DNA of 34,931 nt from Schoenoplectus triqueter (Eukaryota; Streptophyta; Magnoliopsida; Poales; Cyperaceae): the NCBI GenBank assembly GCA_964058805.1, contig CAXKVV010001850.1, positions 1 to 34,931 on the forward strand, written 5' to 3'. Positions 1-9,839 of this stretch are shown one piece after another. The position numbers and the translations under genes were made by a program. The notes under the pieces are model-generated. The model saw only the letters and a program-made list of their open reading frames with translations. It did not search any database and was not told where the DNA came from. Numbering within the stretch: position 1 is the stretch's first letter; every line of letters begins with the position of its first letter.

Positions 1-1159
1 CTAATAATATTTTTTAAAAAAATTAAACAGCTCAATGTTAATATACATATTTTTTTTGTTATTTAGAGTATAGATAAATTTTTATTATAATAATACAAAC
101 CATATTCTGTGTACAACTGTTGTGATAATCGTTGTAACGGTTAGAGCATATTACCTATGTTTTACTTGGTTCAATCTCAAAATTACTTTGGTTACCTTTG
201 TTTCTTACAACTCTAATGTAGCATAAGTTTTTTTTGAGATCTTCAAATATGTTCTTCTATTGATGTTTTATATCTGCATTTCATATACTTATAGAAATCA
301 TTAAATTCTTATGTTATTATTTTATAAATTAATAAATATAATTATGCATATATTTTTAAAATCAGATCGGGTCTGGTGAATTTCGATGTTGGCTTTATTC
401 GAATTTTAAGTTAATTACATTTGGATTGTTGGATATTTGATCTCAGGACTAGTTAAATCAGATTTGTTTGATTTTCTAAAAATTCATGTCAAATCAGATT
501 GGATCGGACGGATTTTGCCACCCTCCAGCTATATGTGATGTTGTACTCATTCGACATACATCTTAATTCTTAAGTTTCAGAAAGAAATGTAATTAAACGT
601 TACGTTTTATTGTACGGACAATCTAAAATCAGAAACAATTTAAAATTTAGCACAAAATTTCGCAATCTTATTTTATTTATTTATATTTTAAAGTTTGAAT
701 GTATTGTTGATACTCTTTTGATTTTATTTCGATAAAATAATCTAAAATTAAGGTACTAAATTTATCAATAATAATTAACTATATTAATTTACACCATTTG
801 AGTTAATATGAGATGAAATTTAATAATGAAATTTTAGATACATGCATTTCTCAAAAATACGATTAAGATTAATTAATAGTTTCAATTTCAAATCTGAGTA
901 TTAAAGTTTAAAATATAAATGAAAAAAATGAGTTTGTGGTATCGTGTGTTACCGAAATTTGTGACATTGGAATTAAAATCTTCTAATTTTAAAATAGAAA
1001 TATTCATATTAATCAAAATATTTATTATTTATTATTTTTTTTATAAAACTTAAACCTGCATCAATATATAATATATAAAAAGACAAGATCCAACACCATC
1101 TTATATAAACCCTCGATTTTTGTTAATATTCGATATTTGTTATTATTGGATGATGGAAA
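1..1159. other. AT-rich intergenic DNA, no gene seen
   Basis: No reading frame of useful length and no recognisable domain occurs on either strand. The stretch is AT-rich with poly-T and poly-A runs. A palindromic box resembling CGTTGTAACG lies near 131-140 and recalls the boxes at 2030-2300 and 13620-14040. A TATATAAA stands at 1102-1109, but no coding sequence follows it, so I do not call it a working promoter. Around 484-525 there is a phrase of the kind common in dispersed plant repeats, which I cannot assign to a family. Confidence 0.5.
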
Positions 1160-1420
1160 ATATCAGATATGGTCATTGCCTGATTGGGGCCGACGCCCCA
1201 AAACTCAAGCAGTGACCACGGACTAGTGGCTAGTTAGTTAGTAATACGGCATGTTACGCACATACAGAAACTGAGTTGCGGCCTCAGAAGAACCGGTTAA
1301 TATTATTGGTTGCCTGGTCGGGAGGGAAGGAATAAAAAGTTGCAAAATCAATGATGGGGTGGTGCCCCACGTTGATATTCACTCATCTCGCCATCATCAC
1401 ATGTCACGTGTCTCCGAAAA
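1160..1420. other. GC-richer island with G-box and strong palindrome
   Basis: This is the only clearly GC-richer stretch in the first 3 kb. It holds a perfect hairpin, TTGGGGC (1184-1190) and GCCCCAA (1195-1201) around a 4-base loop. A second GGGG/CCCC inverted repeat lies near 1354-1369. A G-box CACGTG sits at 1405-1410 in the context TCACGTGTC, which resembles an ABA-response element. No ORF is evident. It could be low-copy upstream DNA of a gene outside the window, or simply part of an unrecognised repeat. Confidence 0.35.
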
Positions 1421-1609
1421 ATGTCATCATTAATTGGACATTCGGTTCTTTTTTTTTGTTAATTGACAGTCTCTGTAATGCAGTGCACAGTACAAAGTTT
1501 AAAAATTTAAAAATAACTTATCCCTCTTGAAAATGTTATTTTAACAATTTTAATAAGAATATTTAATGTATATCAAACAATATGTGCATTATTAACCACA
1601 ATATTTATG

Positions 1610-1768
1610 GTAAATGACCGATATAAATTCTAAGTTGACTCAAAATTGACATGTGTCATATCTAGAAAAATAGTAAAAGATTCTAAAAAATATAAAATTT
1701 TATTTATAATTAAATTTTTATATAAAAAATATTTTAACCGGTTCAGATTAGTCATTTAGTTTTTTATA
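1610..1768. mobile_element. Probable decayed third MITE-like copy
   Basis: The right half (about 1677-1768) resembles the right arm of the foldback element at 2348-2711: an aaaaatataaaatttt-like core followed by a GGTTYAGATYRGTCATTT-like stretch. Near 1612-1635 a TAAATGACCGATATAAA-like segment looks like the reverse complement of that end, as expected for an opposite arm. Divergence is high and the ends are not clear, so this is a weak call. Confidence 0.3.
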
Positions 1769-2029
1769 ATGAAGAAAGATTAACAACACAGACGATCCAT
1801 AATATCTAACATCAATGCTTGCAATGAGAAATATATTTCAATCAGTAGGGTGTCAATTTGTAATTTGATCATACACCATCTAATATATAGTCCGATGAAA
1901 AATAAGTCAGGTATGAGTTGATATTTTTTTCCTGACTTAAATTGAAACTACCCGTTGAATTTTAAAAACTTATTTATCTACAACTAATAATAACCGTCAA
2001 GATTTTATCTGAAAAACTCTAGAGCATAT

Positions 2030-2300
2030 TCAATCTCTAACCATTACAATGAATCTCCAACCTTTGTAGCAAATGATCTCGAGATAAATTTCAGCAAAAA
2101 TCAAGTCACAACTGTTATAACAGATTTTATAACCATTATAACAGATTAAATCAATTGTGCATAAATTTTCTCTCAAAATCTCTAGATCACAATCCCTTAG
2201 TATCCATTCTAATAAATTTCACATCCGTTGTAACGATTAATCTTATCAGGGTTAGCATCACCTAACCATTCCAACGGTTAGACAACAATTATAACGAATA
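2030..2300. repeat. Cluster of CNGTTATAACNG-type palindromic boxes
   Basis: Several near-palindromes occur here: CTGTTATAACAG near 2110-2121, AACCATTATAACAG near 2131-2144, CCGTTGTAACG near 2225-2235, AACCATTCCAACGGTT near 2264-2279 and AATTATAACGAAT near 2286-2300. They share a consensus close to the perfect palindrome AATCGTTATAACGATT that is arrayed at 13620-14040. The boxes contain MYB-type CNGTT cores, but a repeat origin is at least as likely. Confidence 0.45.
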
Positions 2301-2347
2301 TAGGTGATTTTTTTGCCAATTTTGATGCATATATATATGGGAAGAAT

Positions 2348-2711
2348 AAAATATAACGCGTTGTACGGATGCATCTGTGCACCATGTCAAAATCTTAAAT
2401 TTTAAGTTAAAAGTGCCCCATCCGAACTGATATATTGTCCGTGTCAAAATCATGTAGAAAATCAAATTTTATATTTTTTCAAATTTTTTTGCTATTTTTT
2501 TGGGTCAGAAGAAAATCATCACTATTGGACGATCCAAATTTCTTAAATCAAACAACTTTCACTTGTCCCAAAAAAATAGCAAAAAAATTTTAAAAAATAT
2601 AAAATTTAATTTTCTACAATAATTTAATATGAAGAATAAATTAAATGGTTTAGATCGGTCATTTTTAATTTGAATTTTGAGATTTTAACACCGTACACCG
2701 TGTTGTATTTT
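2348..2711. mobile_element. MITE-like foldback element 1
   Basis: The two ends are inverted repeats of each other. The left end begins AAAATATAACGCGTTGTACG and the reverse complement of the right end begins AAAATACAACACGGTGTACG. Homology of the arms continues inward for about 150 bp, to a gctatttttttggg segment (about 2489-2502) mirrored at about 2566-2580. The element is 364 bp with no coding capacity, which fits a non-autonomous DNA transposon (MITE). No convincing target-site duplication is visible, so the superfamily is unassigned. Confidence 0.7.
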
Positions 2712-2719
2712 AATCTTCC

Positions 2720-2723
<4 letters not shown>

Positions 2724-2756
<33 letters not shown>
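2724..2756. repeat. (TG)n microsatellite
   Basis: An uninterrupted TG/GT dinucleotide run lies between the two foldback elements. It produces a Cys-Val repeat in one frame, which is an artefact and not a protein. Confidence 0.95.
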
Positions 2757-2759
<3 letters not shown>

Positions 2760-2765
2760 GTGAGG

Positions 2766-3121
2766 CTATGGTACTTCGTGAAACATAAAAGCTTTCGTGT
2801 TTCACATTTGTATCTTGAAGTTGAAATTGCAAATGGTCAATCCAAACCGTTGAACATGATCTTCATATTGAAATATTTTTTGGAGATCAAATTTAATATT
2901 TTTTATATCGGTACAAAGTTTATTGATCTAACGAATCCTGCATCATCCAATATCGATGATTCTCCACTCATCCAAAAAATAGCAAAAAATATATAAAATT
3001 TGATCTCCAAAGATATTTCAATATGAAGATCATATTTAATGGTTTGAATCAGCTGTTTGCAATTTCATATTTGAGATATGAATGTGAAGCACGGGATGTT
3101 TTATATTTTATGAAGTACCAT

Positions 3122-3123
<2 letters not shown>
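2766..3123. mobile_element. MITE-like foldback element 2
   Basis: The left end CTATGGTACTTC (2766-2777) is the exact reverse complement of the right end GAAGTACCATAG (3112-3123). The arms remain alignable for about 145 bp inward, including a tcttcatattgaaatat block and a ttggagatcaaattt block on both sides. The element is 358 bp. The inner parts of its arms also resemble those of element 1, so the two are members of one family inserted side by side. No transposase is encoded. The family cannot be named without a clear target-site duplication. Confidence 0.75.

Positions 3124-3203
<80 letters not shown>
3124..3203. repeat. Compound (CT)n(AT)n microsatellite
   Basis: A CT run (3124-3154) passes directly into an AT run (3155-3203). 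It begins at the last base of foldback element 2, and a (TG)n tract lies just before that element's left end. Microsatellites at element ends are a known association of MITEs. Confidence 0.95.
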
Positions 3204-3204
<1 letters not shown>

Positions 3205-3562
3205 CCTTAGACGTTAACTGTGTACTCTTGAAAAATTCATGTTTTCTGAACTTAATCCAAAGATTGCTTTGTTATATCTTCATAAAGTGAGATCATGAGA
3301 TTTTTATTAGGATTTATTATGTTTCTCTTTTGTGAGTTTTGAGGTATTGTCCTCATTTTTAATTGGTCATGAATTACTTATTTACTTAGTATAAGGGATT
3401 GGAAATTCATATTTGTATGAACAATTATGTTTTAGTGGCTCGACGTGATTGACTGTTTGTGAGGGATTGAAGATTCTCGTGTCTTCTTTCTCTTATAATT
3501 TACTTTGTTTATTTATGTTATTGTGGTATAATCTAACTATTTGTCCTTTATAAAAAATAAAG
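3204..3562 (+). mobile_element. Putative decayed 5' LTR of a Ty1/copia element
   Basis: This AT-rich stretch has no coding sequence and ends directly before a primer-binding-site-like motif that precedes a copia gag relic. By position it should hold the 5' LTR or its remains. The left boundary is unknown because it is confounded with the microsatellite, and no matching 3' LTR was found in the window. Confidence 0.35.
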
Positions 3563-3575
3563 TGGTATAAGAGTA
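3563..3575 (+). other. Copia primer binding site (initiator tRNA-Met type), degenerate
   Basis: TGGTATAAGAG at 3563-3573 differs by one base from TGGTATCAGAG, the usual plant Ty1/copia primer site complementary to the 3' end of initiator tRNA-Met. It lies about 80 bp before recognisable gag sequence, which is the expected spacing. Confidence 0.55.
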
Positions 3576-3635
3576 GTAACTATTAGATTCACTAAATGAC
3601 ACCACATAGATTTGATAAATAACCACTAGTGAACT

Positions 3636-4735
3636 TTAGTCATTAGAAGAAGATCATGACCAACTATTTAAATATTTAGAGGTCTGGGATATTATGGAAT
3701 AAGGGTATATACCAAAATATAACCCTATCACTAATGTATTGACAATCGAGTCACTATTGAAAAAGAGATCAAATGATAATGCTATAAATATTATTATAAA
3801 CTCAGTTAATGAGGGAATAGTCATGTTATTCGGTAATATCACAACAACACATGAAATGTGAAATATTTTACTAAATCAATATGAAGCTAATTTCTAAATT
3901 AAAAAGACAAAATAACTGGGTTAGAGATCAAATTTGAGAATTTTAGACTAGATGATGGTCAAACCCTAAAAAATATGTATAATAAACTTATACATATTTA
4001 AAAAAAATTGTCAATTAAGAGAGACACTATTTAATAAAAAACTTATAGAGAAATTATTTTGTGTGTTGCTTAAGTAATCAAGGCGGGAAGGATATGTAAA
4101 TGCGTTTGAGGCAATACAAGAAGTGCAAGCCATATTTAGATCAAATAAAGTTTACGCTCAACTTCGAAACTTCAAGAAAAAAACTCTAAAGCAGACCGAT
4201 GAACCTATACATGAATCTAAAGCATTAGTATTTTCAGCACAAAATCTCAAATCCATAACTATCTTATAACTTCCAACTCTTAACTCACATCCGACTCCTT
4301 CATAACTATTTAAACACTTAAAGCTCGAATGAAAATACAATAAGGATTGAGAATAAGAGAACAAAAAAGTGGTGTGCTTCGCATGACACAAGGAGGGATG
4401 TACAATCTAATTTTGTTTCAAGTTGTTCCCTCATGTGAAAAAAAAAACGTGAAGGAAGACAAGAACTTAACGCTAGGTAAAAGAGGAATGATTTCAAAAA
4501 TAAGAAGAAAACTAAAGTTATGAAAGTGATGTGGAGCGTAGAATTTCATAATAGTGATACAAAAGCTTTGAATAATCAAGATATAAGTCCAATACAACTC
4601 TAGCACTCATGGCGTAGGTGAACGAGGGTCTTTCTATTATCAATGTGGATGAGATCATTGCAAGAAATAATATCACAAACATCACCATTATCGAGTTATT
4701 GTGAAAAATAACACTATTTGAGAACAATGATCTAG
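3636..4735 (+). pseudogene. Ty1/copia gag relic (UBN2-type Gag with decayed zinc knuckle)
   Basis: A plus-strand reading interrupted by several stops and frameshifts matches the general pattern of plant copia Gag. Around 3655-3700 it reads LFKYLEVWDIME followed by a stop and GYIP, like the tryptophan-rich start of UBN2-type Gag. At about 3793-3880 it reads SVNEGIVMLFGNITTTHEM, a stop in place of tryptophan, then NILLNQYE. Around 4081-4240 it reads YVNAFEAIQEVQ and DEPIHESKALVFSAQ, like the helical C-terminal part. Around 4635-4680 a YYQCG-stop-DHCKK reading looks like a ruined CCHC zinc knuckle. Many stops replace Trp or Gln codons, as expected from C-to-T decay. Protease, integrase and RT are not seen: sequence homology stops near the start of module X1, so the element appears truncated. 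Confidence 0.65.
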
Positions 4736-4913
4736 AATACAACAATAAAAAAAATGCCTCAACCTCTTAAAGCAATGGGAATGAAGTAAAAGAAAGTAAA
4801 AATGCGATTAAAATACTTAAAAGTCAAAATAATTATAAGACACATCTAGGTGAGATAGGATTAACTAATGTAAAAAGTATAAAAATTAGAAACAAAATAT
4901 CGGGCTTTGAGGA
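4736..4913. other. AT-rich remnant between copia relic and module X1
   Basis: No domain can be recognised. It is lysine/asparagine-rich in the copia reading direction and probably belongs to the linker after the zinc knuckle. The boundary with X1 is set by where similarity to 9356 and 25552 begins. Confidence 0.3.
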
Positions 4914-6037
4914 CTATTTATCTTTGAAAAGATCTCAAGGGTAGAGTAGTTGAACAATTAAAAATAATAGTCAATTATTAGTAATAGGGGGGCCACCAGC
5001 TAGAAGAAGTCGCTACTGAATTCCAGAACAAGTTTATTTGTCACACAAGGAAATTTTGGAGTAAAAGGCAAAGGTATAATTATTTCACTATTCATTATCC
5101 ATTTGAGGTAGATGACACTCAAGAGATTCAGAAGAACGTGCTAGAATAGTTTATTTCTAGTATGGTTTACTGTGAATCACTCACATGGGAGATAAAGTTT
5201 GCTCGACCAAAATATGGTGAGAGCAATCCAGCGCTTGAAAGCTTCAATTGATTGGTCATAGAGCCTCTTTGAACTCACACGACGCCAATTGGAACCCTTG
5301 ATCAGCTTCTAGAGGCATTATGTATAGTGCATCACCAACCCACTTGTTGTGCCAAAAGGTGACGTGCCCAAACCCTGTACCAGAGTGCATAAATGATCAA
5401 ATAAACTTGTTAATTGGGATAATGAAGCTGACTTGATGCTATTAGCACTTAAAATTTGAGAAATTAATGTAGAAATAGGTGAAATTGTGTTGAGGCTTTA
5501 AATCGGGTTTGGGGGAAAGAAATAGGTCTTAGGTGCTAGAAGGATCCAATAACACGCTGAAAGCTTAAGAAAGGAGTGCCACAATGATGTTTGAGTTATC
5601 AGGAGGTTCTAGAAGAATCTAGAAGGGGAGAATTGCCTAAATGACAATAGAGTGGAAAAATTATAAATTTGATTAAAATTACAACAAACTCAAAATTGTT
5701 AATGTTTTCAGTTGTGATGAGTCAACAACTGCCTCAAGGTGACTCAGTAGACCGCAAAGCACATCAGGAGGGTAATTGAACTAAGGAATCGAAAGACCAA
5801 GTGCAAATGGGTTGAAAAGAGGTGAAATTAATAGAAAAACAGAAAATCACTAATTGCCAAGTTGGCAATCCAAATCTCAGGAGTATCCCTTCAATAACAC
5901 AACTGAAACTGATCATGACCCTTGAATTATTGAAGGAGAGGCTGAGATTGTGCCATGTCATCAATCCATGGGAGAGAGAAAACACAAATTATGCTAAGAG
6001 AAAAACACAATTAGGCAATTAAGCTCTAAGCCAACCC

Positions 6038-6045
6038 CTATATAA
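6038..6045 (+). promoter_or_regulatory. TATA box of module X1
   Basis: TATATAAA, followed about 200 bp downstream by CTAG|GTAATT at 6239/6240, a candidate 5' splice site. The same TATA-to-GTAATT arrangement recurs in X3 and X4 and, with a weaker TATA, in X2. Recurrence in four diverged copies makes it more credible than a single AT-rich match. Confidence 0.5.
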
Positions 6046-6419
6046 ACCCCTAGTCAGTCAAGAGATGAAAGAAGAGAGTGCAAAGGCAATTACTCCCCCT
6101 GAGAGGAAAAAAAAGAAGAGTAATTAAAAGAAGAGAGAGAGAAAAAGAAGCTCAACAAGAAAGAACAAAATTAATCTCCATTCTCTCGATCAAGATCAAA
6201 CTTTTGATCATCTTTTAGCTTATACTCAGAGGCATCTAGGTAATTGTCCATTGTGAGAGTAATTTTCTTAGAAGAGCAATGTAGGTAATTGTGCAATAAA
6301 GCTTTGAGTTGAATTTCTTTGATTTTCATTTCTTTTCTCATTTTCTTCTTTCTCAATCCCCTTTTATTTCCTTTGTTCACTCCTTGAAGTCGTGTGACAC
6401 TAAAGTTGTTGTTCAAATT

Positions 6420-6660
6420 TTGATTGAAGGGTTTTTATAACTGTGATACTAAACATTAAAAATAAAGTCAGCCGGGGTGTGACAGTAACCCTCTCGAATC
6501 TAATTTGAATATAGCAATTAGATTGCAACTACAATTGGAGTTGGTCGAAGGGTTTGTGTAACTCTCCCAATCTCAACTCGAACAAGAAAGTAATAAGGAG
6601 TAATTACCACACTTGACACTGGTTGAAGGGTTTATGTAACCCTCCCAGTACTACTGCAAG
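6420..6660 (+). repeat. Leader hairpin repeats of X1 (GAAGGGTT/AACCCTC type)
   Basis: Three or four copies of a unit with a GTTGAAGGGTTT..AACCCTCCC core lie downstream of the candidate splice donor. In one, AGGGTT (6627-6632) pairs perfectly with AACCCT (6638-6643). In another, AGGGTT (6549-6554) pairs with AACTCT (6560-6565) through one G-T wobble. A weaker copy is near 6427-6441. The position matches that of the unrelated-looking hairpin repeats in X2, X3 and X4. Confidence 0.5.
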
Positions 6661-7370
6661 TTTTATCACCTAGGCTTAATGTCTTACGGCATAGCCGACA
6701 GACAAATCCACCTTGGGTGAAGAAATGACTTAAGCACACACTGGTTTCCATGTTAAGAGAATCAAAACCAATTCAAACCAGTGGAACAGGTGTGCCTGTG
6801 AGTGCATAAAGCCTAAATGAAGCCTAGGTGAGCAGAATTGCAAAGGCGTTGGTAATCGGTACTGAGTGCATACCAGACCTTAACCACATTTGCAACAAAA
6901 AATGAAGATTAAGCAGTCAACAGAGGTAATAGACACACTAAGGCGATGTCTTTTGGCATAAGAATTACAAAGATTATCAATTAATTAAGTGAGAAATCGA
7001 TGAAATAATCTACTCGGCACTGAAGTTATCACCGGTAACGAAAATGGTACAGACCCTACCACTGTTTCACCGTATAGATTCAAGATTCGAGACTGCAGGC
7101 AAGTTGTTGGGACTCGGGCGATCCTGGTGGTGTTCTCCGATCTCCGGATAGCTAGCGAAAAAGCCAGATAGTTGCCTAAAGCACGAATCTCAAGACAAGG
7201 TAAGAGGTTCTGACAGAAGGTTATCATGTGATGAGATCACCCGAATCTTGAAGAAATTCGATGAAGCCTAAGTCGGGTATTGAAGTAGAGCAGCTCATTT
7301 CTGTGGCATAGATCTTCATGTCCATTCAACGACATCTGAGGATCAAGTTTGAAAGGGAGATTAAAAAATG
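6661..7370 (+). other. X1 middle/late segment with GGTACT-like and AGGCGATG motifs
   Basis: No gene. It contains ATCGGTACTGAGTGCATACC near 6856-6875 and aaggcgatgtc near 6942, motifs that recur in X2-X4. It also has a gatctccggatagc region near 7138 that resembles the gatcggagg-agctc-ccgg stretches at 24699 and 29898. It is part of the same repeat module. Confidence 0.4.
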
Positions 7371-7640
7371 CATCTGGCCCTTAATTTCTTTCAGATCCAA
7401 TCACGAGGAAATCCAACAACTCTAGACTACCCACGAGAGAAGAATAAAATCGGCCCAACAATGAAAGAAAGGAAAAGAAAATCAAGGAATTAGGCCCAAT
7501 CAGTGAAGGAAAAATAAAAAAATTGAAGTTGGCCCAACCCAAGGAGGCCCAATTATGAGGAATAAAAGGAGAAAATGAAATGGACTCAGCAGCAGAAATT
7601 AAAAGAAATAAATATTGGCCCAATCAATTAAGCCTAAAAT
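7370..7640 (-). promoter_or_regulatory. TGGGCC (site II-like) cluster of X1
   Basis: About six GGCCCA or GGCCC matches occur in 270 bp (near 7376, 7454, 7492, 7533, 7546 and 7617), and at least four near 24975-25080 and a further cluster near 30180-30310 in the same relative position. Read on the minus strand these are TGGGCC/TGGGCY site II elements, bound by TCP factors in plant promoters. Whether they act here is unknown. Confidence 0.4.
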
Positions 7641-8069
7641 TCAGTTAATAATAGAAAATTAAAAATAAAGAGTAAATAATTATTTTTGGAGGTCTTCCCA
7701 AACTCCAAATTTACTCAAATTTATTTCTAAAAATTCTTTGTTTTTCATAGTATTTTTCTATATAAAAATATTTCAGTTTTAAGAATATTACTATATAGCA
7801 ATAATTTAAAATCAAAATGATATTGTTTGCTTTTTTCTGTTTGACCAAGCATTAATTTGCTATTTTGACTATTATAAAAATTCTAAAAATCTAAATAAAA
7901 TTCTGAATAATAGCCAACCTATTTTTTATTATTTTATAAAAAATTTCTACAAAAATAAAGAGAGTTAAAAATAAAAAAAATAAATTCACCTTTGTAATTG
8001 AGATAATAATAAAGGGTATTATCTTATTAATAAAAGTCAATAATAATATAATAATTCCTTTGCATTTTA
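7641..8069. repeat. AT-rich terminal segment of X1
   Basis: AT-rich DNA with taaaaattctaaaaatctaaa blocks. It aligns in order with 25080-25506 (X4) and 31200-31624 (X3), including an ataatagccaacctatttt-like block and an aattgagataataat block. No gene. Confidence 0.6.
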
Positions 8070-8110
8070 GAGGTGATTAAATAAGTTCACACAAGGGGTG
8101 TAGAGCAAAA
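8070..8110 (+). repeat. Recurrent module junction (aggtgattaaat..cacacaaggggtgtagagca)
   Basis: The same approximately 40-bp stretch occurs at 8070, 14223 (mutated), 25507 and 31625. It is always at the end of an X module and is followed by A (here), B (14246, 31649) or directly by the next X (25552). The cacaca step also matches the ends of the A and B modules (TCACACA or TCGCACA), so it behaves like a shared recombination or LTR-end sequence. Confidence 0.6.
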
Positions 8111-9355
8111 GAGTATTTTTTGCACAAGTAATGCAACACTCAGAATAGTCGGTCAACAACAGTTTGAACAAGAACATCATAACACCTGCCAAGAAGACAA
8201 CTGAGACTGCAACATCAACACAGTGAGTGTGTTGACTTTAAAAAAGAATATTATGATGTCTGAATAAGTGATATCATAATGCTGAGATTGATGATTCATC
8301 GATCATTAATGCATCAGCTACCTCCCAAACCTGATGGTGCACAGATATGGGATTGATCTGTTTGTATACCTATAATCTGACCAGATGAGAAGAGTTGAGC
8401 TGAACTGTCTACAAATTCACTCTCTAACAAATTTGTCTTAATATTAGACCAACAAAGTACTCCGAGTCTAATTTTGTGTACAAGGTAACCCTGAATCTAT
8501 GAATCGGCCAAGTGCCCAGAATTTATGATTTGGAAGATCAAGTAAGACAACTGTAGGGACTCCGTCCACTGTCTACTAATTATGTGTCTTGAACAACTAT
8601 TCATGACTTGACATGCTAGTGAGGCTAAACTGATCATGTTTATCCTCTAGTCTATGAGATCGAACTAACCTGTTTGTAAGTTCATCTCCCAAACCATAAG
8701 ATTGAACTAATCTGTTTGCAAGTTCATCTTCTAAACAGTGAAATTGAACTAATATGTTTGTAAGTTCATTCACTAACACACCTACCTCAATGTTGAACTA
8801 GTTTAGCACTTCATGTTTGACTTTGTGTGTGGAAGTGTTCCTAGGTTTATGAATCTGCTCAATGCTTAGAATTCATGATCTAGAAGATCAATAATATGTG
8901 CATGTGGGCCATATCCACTAATCTTCTGATTCACCAACCTTAAGATCAACTGGCTTAGCGCTTCAGGTTGTATTTTGTGTGATTGGTCATTGACTAGTTA
9001 TGATTGAATTGATTTGTTTATAAGTTCATCTTCTAGATCAATTAAGATTGAGTTGGTCTGTTTGTAGACTAATCTTTTATCCCTTCGTAGAGATTGATCT
9101 GATCTGTTTGTAAGATCACCTCTCAAAGCTGCCAATATTGAACTGATCTGTTTATAAGTTCATCTTTCTCTACCCTAAAATGAACTGATCTGTTTGTAAA
9201 TTTATTTCCTACCAACCTAATTTTACTACTCAAGTGAACTGATCTGTTAGTAAGTTCATCTACATCTCCGTTATATGAACTCAAGCGAACTGATCTGTGT
9301 GTAAGTTCATCCTCACCCCTATAATCTGTAACTAGCGAACTAATCTGAGTGTAAG
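8094..9355 (+). repeat. Hairpin-array module A, copy 1 (truncated)
   Basis: Matches the first two thirds of the A copy at 32708-34373. About a dozen short hairpins occur. Clear ones: GAGAT-c-GAACT (8656-8666) with AGTTC-ATCTC (8679-8688); AAGAT-t-GAACT (8698-8708) with AGTTC-ATCTT (8721-8730); GTGAA..T-t-GAACT (8738-8750) with AGTTC-A-TTCAC (8763-8773); GAT-t-GAATT (9002-9010) with AGTTC-ATC (9023-9030), extended by CTAG/CTAG; TGATCT (9095-9100) with AGATCA (9113-9118), extended by GAGA/TCTC. Loops are 12 nt, mostly GATCTGTTTGTA. A hairpin with a shorter loop is at 8621-8647 (GAGG-c-TAAAC with GTTTA-t-CCTC). The array breaks off at a hairpin where X2 begins. No ORF. Confidence 0.75.
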
Positions 9356-9579
9356 TGTTTACCCTTGAAAAATTTCAAGGACGAAGCAGCTGGACAATTA
9401 AGGACAAATATCAATTATCAGCAATAAATCATAAGAAAGAGAAAATGACAAGAAGAGAGGGTCCATTAGTTAGGAGAAGTCGTTGTAGAGCCCCGAAAAG
9501 AGTTTATTTGTCCCACAAGGAAATTCTGGACAAAGGGTCGAAGGTATAAAAGCCCTGCCACCTTCAATTCATTCGAGGC

Positions 9580-9628
9580 GGATGACTCTCAGGAGATTGA
9601 GGAGAGAAAATCTCCTGATGGGTCATCC
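9580..9628 (+). repeat. 50-nt hairpin near start of X2
   Basis: GGATGAC (9580-9586) and CAGGAGATT (9590-9598) pair with AATCTCCTG (9609-9617) and GTCATCC (9622-9628), leaving a 10-nt loop. Homologous hairpins with changed but still paired stems lie at 25780-25830 and 26017-26072. In X1 only the 5' arm remains (5108-5128). Confidence 0.7.
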
Positions 9629-9839
9629 ATTTGATTATTGTTCACTGACAAGTGGGTCTCACACCTCAGTGACAAATATTAAGGAAATCAAGATCAAACC
9701 CTAGAAATTAATTCTTAAAGTAAACCCTAAGAGCTAAAGCAATGCAATCCTTGTACAACAAAGGAATCGTGTTAATGCCAAGCTAGTATTTTGATACAGC
9801 CAATCATAAGAAATCTCAATGTGATTTTGCTTTCAAAGC

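Larger units (their letters stand above)
4914..8093 (+). mobile_element. LTR-like module X1 (diverged copy)
   Basis: The start (tttatctttgaaaa, then a cacaaggaaattttgg block near 5043 and a GATGACACTCAAGAGATT block near 5111) aligns with the starts of X2 (9356) and X3 (25552). The end (7370-8093) aligns closely with the ends of X4 and X3: a GGCCCA-rich stretch, an AT-rich stretch with ctttgtttttcatagtatttttc, and the terminal aggtgattaaata..ttcacaca. The middle has its own promoter (6038) and hairpin repeats (6420-6660). About 5190-5990 is too diverged to align by eye. No coding sequence is present. I interpret it as part of a giant LTR of the gypsy-type element, but a solo relic is possible. 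Confidence 0.55.

Noticed and set aside
1102..1109. TATATAAA as a gene promoter
   Set aside because: No ORF, splice signal or transcript-like sequence follows it within the window.
2670..3217. ORFs of 108 and 64 codons with Cys-Val, Leu-Ser and Ile-Tyr runs
   Set aside because: They are translations of TG, CT and AT microsatellites and MITE arms, not proteins.
8351..8377. A further A-type hairpin at the GATCTGTTTGTA motif near 8355
   Set aside because: Its flanks pair only over four bases with an enlarged loop; not counted among the clear hairpins.
8621..9355. CRISPR-like array, because short conserved repeats alternate with variable sequence
   Set aside because: Spacing is irregular, the repeats are imperfect and the setting is a eukaryotic retroelement; no cas genes.
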